Position numbers and translations under genes: made by a program. The notes below the pieces were generated by a model. The model saw nothing but the letters and a program-made list of their open reading frames with translations, was not told where the DNA came from and ran no database searches. This document shows positions 23,178 through 29,492 of a DNA stretch of 33,230 nucleotides, in pieces; position 1 is the first letter of the stretch, and the number at the start of each line of letters is the position of its first letter. The stretch covers positions 1 to 33,230 of the forward strand of contig DASUZK010000065.1 of NCBI GenBank assembly GCA_036376915.1, written 5' to 3'. Origin of the DNA: VRUE01 sp036376915. GTDB lineage: Bacteria > Actinomycetota > Thermoleophilia > Solirubrobacterales > 70-9.

Positions 23178-24143
23178 ATGCTGCCCGCCTCAATGAGGGT
23201 GTTCGTCGCGCTGCTGGCGGCCGCCCTGCTGCTCACCGGCACAGCCGGCTGCGGCGGGGACGGCGCTGAACCGGGCGCGCCAGTCGGCGCGACGCTGGTG
23301 CTCGACTTCATGCCGAATGCCGTCCACTCCGGCATTTACGCGGCGCAGCAGCAGGGCTACTACCGCGAGCGGGGAATCGACCTGACGATCCGCCAGCCCG
23401 GCGAATCCACCGACGCGCCGAAGCTGCTGGAGGCCGGCCGCGCCGACTTCGCGATCCTCGACATCCACGACCTCGGCATCGCCCGCGAGCGCGGCCTCGA
23501 CCTGGTCGGCGTGATGCCCCTGGTCCAGCGGCCGCTAGCCGCCGTGATCGCCGCCGAGGGCATCGACAGGCCGGGCGAGCTGGCGGGGCGGGCGGTGGGC
23601 GTGACCGGCCTGCCCTCCGACGAAGCCGTCGTCGATTCCGAGGTGAGCGCCGACGGGGGCGACCCGGCAGAGGTGAAGAGGGTGACCATCGGCTTCAACG
23701 CCGTCTCGTCCCTGGCGGCAGGCAGGGTCGATGCCGCGACGGGCTTCTGGAACGCGGAGGGCGTGGCGCTGCGCGCTCGCGGCGTTCCCATCAACATCTT
23801 CAAGGTCGACCGCTACGGCGCCCCCTCCTACCCGGAGCTGGTCCTGACGACCAGCGGCGACACCCTCCGGGACGATCCCGAGCTGGTCGAGTCGACGGTC
23901 GACGCCACCCGCCAGGGCTACGAGCTCGCCACCCGCCGGCCGGGCCAGGCGCTGGACGACCTCCTCACCGCTGCGCCCGCCCTCGACCGCGAAGAACAGG
24001 CGGGGCAGCTGAACGTCCTGCTGGCGGACCTGCGTCCTGCTCCCTTCGATCCCGCGGTGCTCCGCGCCTGGGCTGCCTGGGACCTCGAGCACGGGCTGCT
24101 GAAGCGGCCGCTGGACGTCGGCGCCGCGTTCTCCGAACCCTGA
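23178..24143 (+). CDS. NMT1/ThiY-like ABC substrate-binding lipoprotein
   Basis: The roughly 321-residue protein has a lipoprotein signal (VALLAAALLLTGTAGCGG) and then a type 2 periplasmic-binding fold of the NMT1/ThiY kind: VLDFMPNAVHSGIYAAQQQG, YYRERGIDLTIRQPG, KLLEAGRADFAILD and RAVGVTGLPSDEAVVDS. Family members bind thiamine pyrimidine precursors, riboflavin or sulfonates. The segment DFMPNAVHSGIYAA is close to the pyrimidine-precursor binders, so HMP-type ligands are the best guess. No transporter permease follows. Start may be ATG 23178 (GAGAAGGA only 2 nt away) or ATG 23193; neither has ideal spacing. A small hypothetical gene follows 23 nt downstream. Confidence 0.85.
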   Translation: MLPASMRVFVALLAAALLLTGTAGCGGDGAEPGAPVGATLVLDFMPNAVHSGIYAAQQQGYYRERGIDLTIRQPGESTDAPKLLEAGRADFAILDIHDLGIARERGLDLVGVMPLVQRPLAAVIAAEGIDRPGELAGRAVGVTGLPSDEAVVDSEVSADGGDPAEVKRVTIGFNAVSSLAAGRVDAATGFWNAEGVALRARGVPINIFKVDRYGAPSYPELVLTTSGDTLRDDPELVESTVDATRQGYELATRRPGQALDDLLTAAPALDREEQAGQLNVLLADLRPAPFDPAVLRAWAAWDLEHGLLKRPLDVGAAFSEP

Positions 24144-24154
24144 CGGGTTCCAGA

Positions 24155-24160
24155 TACGCT
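24155..24160 (+). promoter_or_regulatory. Putative -10 element (leaderless gene)
   Basis: TACGCT lies 6 nt before the GTG at 24167, and no Shine-Dalgarno sequence is present. The spacing matches other leaderless candidates in the window. No -35 box is apparent. Confidence 0.3.
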
Positions 24161-24166
24161 TCGGCC

Positions 24167-24529
24167 GTGAGCTTGGCCGCCGACTTCCAGCAGGTTCTCG
24201 ACTCGCTGCCGCCCGACTGGACGGACCTCGAGCTGGACCTGCGGCTCGACGACGAGAGCCGCTACGTCGACGCGGCGGTGACGCTCAGCCAGGTCAACGC
24301 GCGGCCCTACTCAAAGGCCGACTGGGACTGGCGCCTGCTCGTCGCCCAGAGCTTCGGCCACGCCGCCGCGGCGGAGACCGTCAAGGGCACCCTGGCCAAG
24401 CTCGACGCCGACGGGATCGGCGCCGAGATGGCGGTTCGCGAGGTCCGCGAGGGCCGCGCCGAGGTCGTCCAGATGTGGGGCCGCCCCGAGAGCGTTCGCG
24501 AGGAGCTCCGCGAACGCCGCTCGCTCTAG
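24167..24529 (+). CDS. Hypothetical protein, 120 residues
   Basis: The small soluble, acidic protein starts SLAADFQQVLDSLPPDWTDL and contains an RLLVAQSFGHAAAAETVKG helix. No membrane segment, signal or metal motif is visible, and I recognise no family by name. Strong GC-rich codon bias supports it as a real gene. The start GTG at 24167 follows a -10-like box by 6 nt. Its stop directly abuts the ATG of the receiver-like gene, so the two form an operon and probably act together. Confidence 0.78.
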   Translation: MSLAADFQQVLDSLPPDWTDLELDLRLDDESRYVDAAVTLSQVNARPYSKADWDWRLLVAQSFGHAAAAETVKGTLAKLDADGIGAEMAVREVREGRAEVVQMWGRPESVREELRERRSL

Positions 24530-24847
24530 ATGGCGAAGATCCTCGCGATCGTCGGCGACCTGATGCTGGCCAGCCGCGTCGAGGAGGGCCTGCGAGCCGC
24601 CGGTCACGACGTAACCGTCACCCCCGCCCTCCCGGACCCCTTGGAAGCCGACGCGATCGTCTGCGACCTGGACACCGCCGACATAGCCGCCCTCGCAGCA
24701 ACGCCCGTCCCCGTCCTCGGCTTCTACTCACACATAGATGTGGAGACGAAGAAATCCGCCGAAGCCGCCGGAATCACAAAAGCAGTCCCCCGCTCCCGCA
24801 TGGCGAGGGAGCTTCCAACCCTGGTCGGCAAGCTGCTCGAAGGTTGA
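24530..24847 (+). CDS. Small receiver-like (CheY-fold-like) protein
   Basis: The 105-residue protein looks like a short response-regulator receiver or pseudo-receiver: AKILAIVGDLMLASRVEEGL, AGHDVTVTP, an acidic strand end ADAIVCDLDTADI, GFYSHIDVETKKSAEAAG, and KAVPRSRMARELPTLVGKL. The alternating strand-helix layout and the Asp of VCDLD fit a receiver, but the usual acidic pair near the N-terminus is reduced to a single Asp (VGDLM), so phosphorylation is doubtful. It begins at the base after the preceding stop. No histidine kinase is nearby. The 90-bp palindromic repeat follows 10 nt after the stop. Confidence 0.75.
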   Translation: MAKILAIVGDLMLASRVEEGLRAAGHDVTVTPALPDPLEADAIVCDLDTADIAALAATPVPVLGFYSHIDVETKKSAEAAGITKAVPRSRMARELPTLVGKLLEG

Positions 24848-24857
24848 CCCCCGGCGA

Positions 24858-24960
24858 GACGGACGGGGACCCCTCTGATGGGAACTCGCGAAGCAACTCA
24901 ACCTCTGTACCGCCATCACGCTCCCGCTGCGGAGCCCCAGCAGAGGGGTCCCCGTCCGTC
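24858..24960. repeat. 90-bp palindromic repeat, copy B, intergenic
   Basis: Core 24868-24957 matches the element inside fbiC with a single difference (C at 24921 versus A at 21577). Perfect 20-bp arms lie at 24858-24877 and 24941-24960. It fills the gap between two convergent genes (stops 24847 and 24962) and may double as a bidirectional terminator. Confidence 0.88.
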
Positions 24961-24961
24961 C

Positions 24962-25420
24962 CTACTCGACCGGCGGCAACAAATCCGGCCCAGGAATAGG
25001 CGTCCCATGAGGATCGTGACTCGGCTCCCCCAGCTTTGCGGCCATCAAAAGCTCCAGCTCCTCGGAGATGTAGTGCTCCAGCACCTCGGCCTCCTCGTGG
25101 ACGCGGTCGTCGGGCATCCCCAGCGCCTCGGAGAGGTAGGCCTCGATCAGGCGGTGATGCCGGATCACCTCCAGCGCCACCTTCTCCCCCGCCGGGGTCA
25201 GCGTGACGCCCTTGTACGGCAGGTACTCGGCCAGGCCGAGGTCGTCGAGCCGCTTCAGCATCGAGGTCGCGGTCCCCGGCGCCACCCCGAGACGCTCGGC
25301 CAGCTCGCCGTTGGTGACCGGGCCGGCGCGCTTGCTGGAGACCGCGTAGATCGCCTTCGCGTAGTCCTCGATCGCCTCGGTCCCCGGCGCCCGCCTCGGG
25401 CTTGTCCCGCCGGTCGCCAT
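24962..25420 (-). CDS. DtxR/MntR-family metal-dependent repressor
   Basis: The 152-residue protein has an N-terminal winged helix (EAIEDYAKAIYAVSSKR, then GELAERLGVAPGTATSMLKR) and the metal-binding/dimerisation domain (HHRLIEAYLSEALG, HEEAEVLEHYIS). The final DPHGTPIP is the family signature. There is no SH3-like third domain, so it resembles MntR more than full DtxR. It would sense Mn(II) or Fe(II). Its ATG overlaps the ZIP stop by one base (TGATG), so it ends a three-gene operon with the multicopper oxidase and ZIP transporter. DtxR-like sites lie just upstream of that operon at 27799-27835, implying autoregulation. Confidence 0.92.
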   Translation of the reverse strand: MATGGTSPRRAPGTEAIEDYAKAIYAVSSKRAGPVTNGELAERLGVAPGTATSMLKRLDDLGLAEYLPYKGVTLTPAGEKVALEVIRHHRLIEAYLSEALGMPDDRVHEEAEVLEHYISEELELLMAAKLGEPSHDPHGTPIPGPDLLPPVE

Positions 25421-26649
25421 CAGACCGAGACCAGCAGGCCAGTCAGGTAGAGGAGGGCGATGCCGGCGAGCAGGCCGGCGACCGAGAGCGGATGCAGGAT
25501 CCGCCCTTCGTCGTTGCGCATCGCCGGGGCGATCTGGACGATCACCCTGGCGATCGCGCCGACGCCGACGCCGAAGAGCAGCGCCGCCAGGCTGGGGTTG
25601 AAGGCGGCGGCGCCGATCCAGGCGCCGAGGATCGCCGGGGCGCCGGCGATCAGGCCGAGCACGGCGAGATGACCGAACCGGGCACCGGCGGTTGGCCCGG
25701 CACCCTCGCGCAACGGGGCCACGATCGCCAGGCCCTCGGTGGTGTTGTGGATCGCGAAGCCGACGACGAGGAAGGCGCCGAGAGCGAGCGCCCCGGTCGC
25801 GTAGGCCGAGCCGATCGCCAGGCCCTCGCCGAGGTTGTGGAGTCCGATCCCGATCGCGACCAGCAGCGCCATGTAGAGCCCACCCTGGGCCATGGTCCCG
25901 CCCTCGCTGCGCGAGCGGCGGCGCTGGGCAAGGTAGGCGTCGACGCCGGCGAGCACCAGGTAGGCGACCAGCGCTCCGGCGAAGACCAGGGCGGAGCCGC
26001 CGAAGGCGCTCGGCGCCTCGCCGGCGATCTCCAGCCCCTCGAGCGCGGCGTCGATCCCGAGCAGCGCCAGCAGGCCGACGGTGAAGGCGATCAGGGCCCC
26101 GACCCAGCGCGCGTCGATGCGGCGCACGAAGGGCAGCCAGAGCAGGCCGAGGGCGATCGGGATCACGCCGACGTAGACGCCGAGCAGAGCCATCAGGCCG
26201 TAGAAGCTGAGATCTGCCTCGGGCGTTTCCGCGGCCACCGGGATGGAGGCTTCCACCGTGCCCCCCGAAGCGGTGAGGACGAAGATCTCGTAGGCCTCGC
26301 CCTCGATCCAGGGATAGGCGATCGTCAGCGTGGTCGAGCCGAGCCTGCCGATCTCGGTGCCGTCGCTGGCGGTGAAGGAGGCGTAGGCGTCGTTGACAGC
26401 GACTTGGGCGAGGTCGACCGGGTCGGGGCCGTCGTTGCGCAGCGTCAGCTCGATCTCGCCGGGCCGCAGCGTCGTGCGTTCGACCACGACCTCCTCGACC
26501 GGCGGGCCGGTCCGCTCCCCCAGCCCGGGCCCTCCGAGCAGAGCGAAGGCGCCGATCGCCGCTGCGATCAGGGCCAGGGGAATGACCCCCAGCGCCCAGG
26601 CCGGCAGGCGCCCGCCGGCCATCGGCTCGGCTCGGCTCCCGGCCTCCAT
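25420..26649 (-). CDS. ZIP-family metal transporter with extracytoplasmic N-terminal domain
   Basis: The 409-residue protein opens with a membrane anchor (about residues 14-33), then a beta-rich extracytoplasmic domain of about 110 residues (VEEVVVERTTLRPGEIEL and onward). About eight membrane spans then carry the ZIP metal motifs HNLGEGLAIG and HNTTEGLAI. ZIP proteins move zinc, iron or manganese into the cytosol. The N-terminal domain is not part of the basic ZIP fold and might receive metal from the oxidase encoded just upstream. Start ATG 26649 overlaps the oxidase stop, and the stop overlaps the DtxR start, each by one base (TGATG). Metal identity is inferred from the regulator: Mn or Fe. 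Confidence 0.88.
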   Translation of the reverse strand: MEAGSRAEPMAGGRLPAWALGVIPLALIAAAIGAFALLGGPGLGERTGPPVEEVVVERTTLRPGEIELTLRNDGPDPVDLAQVAVNDAYASFTASDGTEIGRLGSTTLTIAYPWIEGEAYEIFVLTASGGTVEASIPVAAETPEADLSFYGLMALLGVYVGVIPIALGLLWLPFVRRIDARWVGALIAFTVGLLALLGIDAALEGLEIAGEAPSAFGGSALVFAGALVAYLVLAGVDAYLAQRRRSRSEGGTMAQGGLYMALLVAIGIGLHNLGEGLAIGSAYATGALALGAFLVVGFAIHNTTEGLAIVAPLREGAGPTAGARFGHLAVLGLIAGAPAILGAWIGAAAFNPSLAALLFGVGVGAIARVIVQIAPAMRNDEGRILHPLSVAGLLAGIALLYLTGLLVSV

Positions 26650-27779
26650 CAGGCGTTTCTCCCGGCCCCGCCCCAGGGCAGGTCGCAGTACGCGGCCGAC
26701 GCCGCCGCGGCGGTCAGCCGCGACGGGTTGCCGACCCGGAAGAAGCCCGACCAGCCCAGCTCGGCGAACTCGCTGACGTGGGCGTGGAACATGTAGTCGC
26801 CGTCGAAGGGGAACTTCATCTCGGCGATGCCCCGCTGGCCCTGGCCCTGGATCACCGTGTCGGTGTACTCGCTCGGCTCCAGCGAGGTCCCGGTCGGGTA
26901 GTACTGGAAGAAGTTGGCGTGGACGTGGAAGGAGTTGAGCGGGTCGTACTCGAGCACGTTGACCAGGTAGATGCGCAGCAGCTCGTCGCGATTGACCTGG
27001 ATCGGCTCGTCGACGTAGTGGAAGCCGACCGTGTTGACCGCGTAGACCTCGTTGGAGAGGTCGAAGTTGGTGTCGAAGCCGTTCATCACCATCACCATCT
27101 CGTCGGCTTCGGGCCGACCCTTCTTCGGGTCGATGATGAAGGCGCCGTAGAGGCCGCGCGAGATGTGGCTGGCCAGCGGCGAGACGTGGCAGTGGTAGAG
27201 GTGGAGGCCGAACGGCTCGGCGTCGAATTCGTAGGTGAACTCCTCGCCGGGGCCGACCTGGCCGCCGCCGCGGTTTTCGCCGATCCCCGGCATGCCGTCC
27301 ATCAGCGCCGTGTGGATCCCGTGGAAGTGCATCGTGTGCGGGTGCTCGGAGGCATTGAGGAAGCGCAGCCGCAGCTTCTCCCCCTCGCGGGCGCGCAGGG
27401 TCGGCCCGGGGACTCGGCCGTTGTAGGTCCAGGCTTCGTACTTGATGCCCGGCGCGACTTCGATCTCCCTGTCCTGGGCGACGATCTCCCACTCGCGCAG
27501 CACGCGACCGCTGGCCAGGCGCCGCGTCTTGCCGTAGTCGAAGTCGCGCAGCAGCTCGGTCGGGTGAAAGCCGTTGGCGCGGTGGTTGACCGAGCGGCCG
27601 GGGGCGAAGCCGGCATGGGGGAAGCCCTCGTGACCGGCATGACCGCCGTGCCCCGCCATCGCGCCGGCGGTGCCGGGACCACCTGACTCGCGCGGCAACA
27701 GGCCCTGGACGATCGGCAGGCTGGCGCCCGCCGCCAGAGCCCCACCCAGCATCTTGCGCCTGCTGAGACGTGAGCTCAC
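26649..27779 (-). CDS. Tat-exported multicopper oxidase
   Basis: The 376-residue oxidase starts with a Tat signal (SRRKML at residues 6-11, then GGALAAGASLP) and a His/Gly-rich linker (MAGHGGHAGHEGFPHAGF). Copper motifs follow in order: HPHTMHFHGIH (about 143-153), HLYHCHVSPLASHISRG (about 190-206), NSFHVHANFF and FHAHVSEFAELGWSG. This is a compact, laccase/nitrite-reductase-like oxidase acting outside the membrane, possibly on Mn(II), Fe(II) or phenols. GTG 27779 has AGGAG at 8-nt spacing. It leads an operon with a ZIP transporter and a DtxR-type repressor, so metal homeostasis is its likely role. Confidence 0.9.
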   Translation of the reverse strand: MSSRLSRRKMLGGALAAGASLPIVQGLLPRESGGPGTAGAMAGHGGHAGHEGFPHAGFAPGRSVNHRANGFHPTELLRDFDYGKTRRLASGRVLREWEIVAQDREIEVAPGIKYEAWTYNGRVPGPTLRAREGEKLRLRFLNASEHPHTMHFHGIHTALMDGMPGIGENRGGGQVGPGEEFTYEFDAEPFGLHLYHCHVSPLASHISRGLYGAFIIDPKKGRPEADEMVMVMNGFDTNFDLSNEVYAVNTVGFHYVDEPIQVNRDELLRIYLVNVLEYDPLNSFHVHANFFQYYPTGTSLEPSEYTDTVIQGQGQRGIAEMKFPFDGDYMFHAHVSEFAELGWSGFFRVGNPSRLTAAAASAAYCDLPWGGAGRNA

Positions 27780-27798
27780 GCCGCCGCTCCTGTCGGTG

Positions 27799-27835
27799 AT
27801 TTAGACACGCCTAAATTATTTTGGCACATCTAAAA
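27799..27835 (-). promoter_or_regulatory. Tandem DtxR/MntR-like operators upstream of the oxidase operon
   Basis: Site 1 is ATTTAG-ACACGC-CTAAAT (27799-27816), an 18-bp palindrome resembling DtxR/MntR boxes. Site 2 (27819-27835, TTTTGG...CTAAAA) is a degenerate version, and the two look like direct repeats. They lie 20-56 nt upstream of the GTG at 27779, in an AT-rich stretch that also offers promoter-like hexamers. The operon they precede encodes a DtxR-family protein. Confidence 0.65.
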
Positions 27836-27845
27836 GACGCTTGGT

Positions 27846-27912
27846 GGGCCATGGGGAAACCCCCTCTCTCGCAACCGCGGGGAGGCTCGTTCGGGGGTCA
27901 TCCCCATGGCCC
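27846..27912. repeat. Intergenic palindromic element
   Basis: Perfect 12-bp arms (27846-27857 and 27901-27912), followed inward by CCCCC (27860-27864)/GGGGG (27893-27897), form a 67-nt hairpin between the oxidase operators and ygfZ. The right arm CCCCATG-CC pattern is reminiscent of the cofE element, but similarity is weak. Confidence 0.55.
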
Positions 27913-27926
27913 CGGGGCGGGCTTCC

Positions 27927-27932
27927 TAGAAT
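27927..27932 (+). promoter_or_regulatory. Putative -10 element of ygfZ (leaderless)
   Basis: TAGAAT lies 6 nt before the ATG at 27939, and the intervening CGGGGG is no standard ribosome binding site at that distance. No clear -35 box is visible. Confidence 0.4.
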
Positions 27933-27938
27933 CGGGGG

Positions 27939-28943
27939 ATGGCCGAGGCGGTGACAGTCGAGCTCGATGCTCAGTACAGGCAGCTGCGCGAGGAGTGTGG
28001 GCTGCTCGATCGCTCCGCGCGAGGGAAGCTGCTGCTCAAAGGCTCGGAGACGGCCAAGTACCTGCAGGGGCAGTTGACGAACGACATCGAGGCCCTCGAG
28101 CCGGGAGAGGGCTGCTACGCGGCGCTGCTGGACCGCAAGGGCCACATGCAGGCCGACATGCGCGTCCTCAACTGCTCCGGTGCGCCTTTCCTCCCTATAT
28201 CGGGGAAAAGGACCACCGGAACGGAGGAGGAGGAGGCGATTTGGATCGACACGGAGCCGGAGACGCTGCCGGTCGTGCGCAAGCACCTCGAGACGTACAA
28301 GATCGGGCGCGAGGTCGAGGTCGAGGACGTGACCGCGGAGCGCGCGATCCTCTCCCTGATCGGGCCGCGCAGCGCTGACTTCGCCGGGGCGCCGCCGCTT
28401 CCCGAGCACGCCGGCGAGCCGATCGCGGTGGGTGGCACCGAGTGCCTGGCAGTGGGCACCGGCGGCGGCATCGACCTGATCGCGACAGCGGAGGACGCGG
28501 AACGGTTGCGCTCCGCCCTCGGCGACGCCGGCGCGGTCGAGGTCGGCCCCGAGGCGGTGGAGATCCTCCGCATCGAGGCGGGGACGCCACGCTTCGGCGC
28601 CGAGATGGACGGCGGCACGATGCCCGCCGAGGCCGGCATCGTCGAGAGCGCCGTCGACTTCGAAAAGGGCTGCTACATCGGCCAGGAGACCGTCGCCCGC
28701 CTGCATTACCGAGGCAAGCCCAACCGGCACCTCCGCGGCCTGCGACTGGCCTCCCCCGCTGCCGCCGGGGCCAGGCTGAGACTGGGCGACAAGGAGGTCG
28801 GCAGGATCGGCAGCAGCTGCGTCTCCCCGCTCCACGGACCGATCGCGCTCGCGATCCTGCGCCGCGAGGCCGAGCCGGGTGCGGAGCTGGCCGCAGGTGA
28901 AGATGGCGTTACGGCCCGCGTGGTCGACTTGCCCTTCGGTTAG
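27939..28943 (+). CDS. ygfZ: YgfZ/GcvT-domain folate-binding protein (Fe-S maintenance)
   Basis: The 334-residue protein belongs to the YgfZ/COG0354 family, relatives of glycine-cleavage T protein that bind tetrahydrofolate and help maintain Fe-S enzymes. The diagnostic KGCYIGQE motif is present (FEKGCYIGQETVARLHYRG), as are GKLLLKGSETAKYLQGQLTN and LDRKGHMQADMRVL. Between MRVL and IWIDTEPETL an extra segment (NCSGAPFLPISGKRTTGTE) carries a small hairpin at 28176-28220, so a short in-frame insertion is possible. The ATG at 27939 follows a -10-like TAGAAT by 6 nt. The gene is divergent from the multicopper oxidase operon and followed closely by a lipoprotein gene. Confidence 0.9.
   Translation: MAEAVTVELDAQYRQLREECGLLDRSARGKLLLKGSETAKYLQGQLTNDIEALEPGEGCYAALLDRKGHMQADMRVLNCSGAPFLPISGKRTTGTEEEEAIWIDTEPETLPVVRKHLETYKIGREVEVEDVTAERAILSLIGPRSADFAGAPPLPEHAGEPIAVGGTECLAVGTGGGIDLIATAEDAERLRSALGDAGAVEVGPEAVEILRIEAGTPRFGAEMDGGTMPAEAGIVESAVDFEKGCYIGQETVARLHYRGKPNRHLRGLRLASPAAAGARLRLGDKEVGRIGSSCVSPLHGPIALAILRREAEPGAELAAGEDGVTARVVDLPFG
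28176..28220. repeat. Possible small in-frame hairpin element in ygfZ
   Basis: Arms TCCGGTG (28176-28182) and CACCGGA (28214-28220) pair over 7 bp. An inner CCTTT/AAAGG-type stem with a bulge and an AT-richer loop follows. The segment is 45 nt (15 codons). It could be an inserted element or chance. Confidence 0.3.
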
Positions 28944-28946
28944 ATT
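28941..28946 (+). promoter_or_regulatory. Putative -10 element (leaderless lipoprotein gene)
   Basis: TAGATT overlaps the ygfZ stop codon and ends 7 nt before the ATG at 28954. No Shine-Dalgarno sequence is present. Confidence 0.3.
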
Positions 28947-28953
28947 CCGCCCG

Positions 28954-29436
28954 ATGGGTCGTGGGAGCAGATTCGCCGCCGGATGCGTGCTCGCAGCACT
29001 GGCCTTGGCCACAGCCGGGTGCGGAGCCCAGGAGAACGCGAACGAACCGCGACCGCAGCCGCCGACCCGCGTCAGCGTCACGATCACGCCGAGGGCGATC
29101 ACCGTGCAGCCCCCGCGCATCGCGATCGGGCCCGAACCAAACCAGCAGATCCCCCAGAACAAGCACGCGGGCCAGCCCGCGATCGACTCCGACGCGCCGG
29201 TCGACGTCGTCTTCGTCACCGCCAACCTGACCGACTTCGACTCCAAGCTGGAGGTCCGGGGACCGAAGGACGCCGCCTCCGGCCTGCTGGTGGCCAACGG
29301 CAACGGCTCGATGCTGACCTCGCTGCCGACCGGCGTCTACCGCGTGAGCGCCGCCGACATCCCGGGTGCCCAGCCGGTCCGCTTCTCCGTCGGCTCCTAC
29401 CGCACCTCCTCGCAGAACGACCTGCTGCTGCCGTAA
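28954..29436 (+). CDS. Hypothetical lipoprotein
   Basis: The 160-residue protein has a basic N-terminus, a hydrophobic core (AAGCVLAALALA) and the lipobox ATAGC, followed by a Pro/Asn-rich linker. The C-terminal part (VSVTITPRAITVQPPRIAIG, VDVVFVTANLTDFDSKLEVR, TGVYRVSAADIPGA) is beta-rich and resembles an Ig-like or copper-binding-like sandwich, but no named family is evident. It would be anchored to the outer face of the cell membrane. The ATG at 28954 is preferred because it begins the signal peptide; an earlier in-frame start lies inside ygfZ. It is followed by rmuC. Confidence 0.8.
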   Translation: MGRGSRFAAGCVLAALALATAGCGAQENANEPRPQPPTRVSVTITPRAITVQPPRIAIGPEPNQQIPQNKHAGQPAIDSDAPVDVVFVTANLTDFDSKLEVRGPKDAASGLLVANGNGSMLTSLPTGVYRVSAADIPGAQPVRFSVGSYRTSSQNDLLLP

Positions 29437-29492
29437 ATAGCGGGTATTGCCGCGGCACCGGTACGTCTGGGTCGATCGTCACCATCGTTCGG

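Noticed and set aside
25402..26796. Long open frame antisense to the ZIP/oxidase genes
   Set aside because: It is Asp/Gly/Arg-rich, repetitive, and has no recognisable motifs. The opposite strand encodes clear ZIP and oxidase proteins with coupled stops and starts, so this is a GC-driven shadow.
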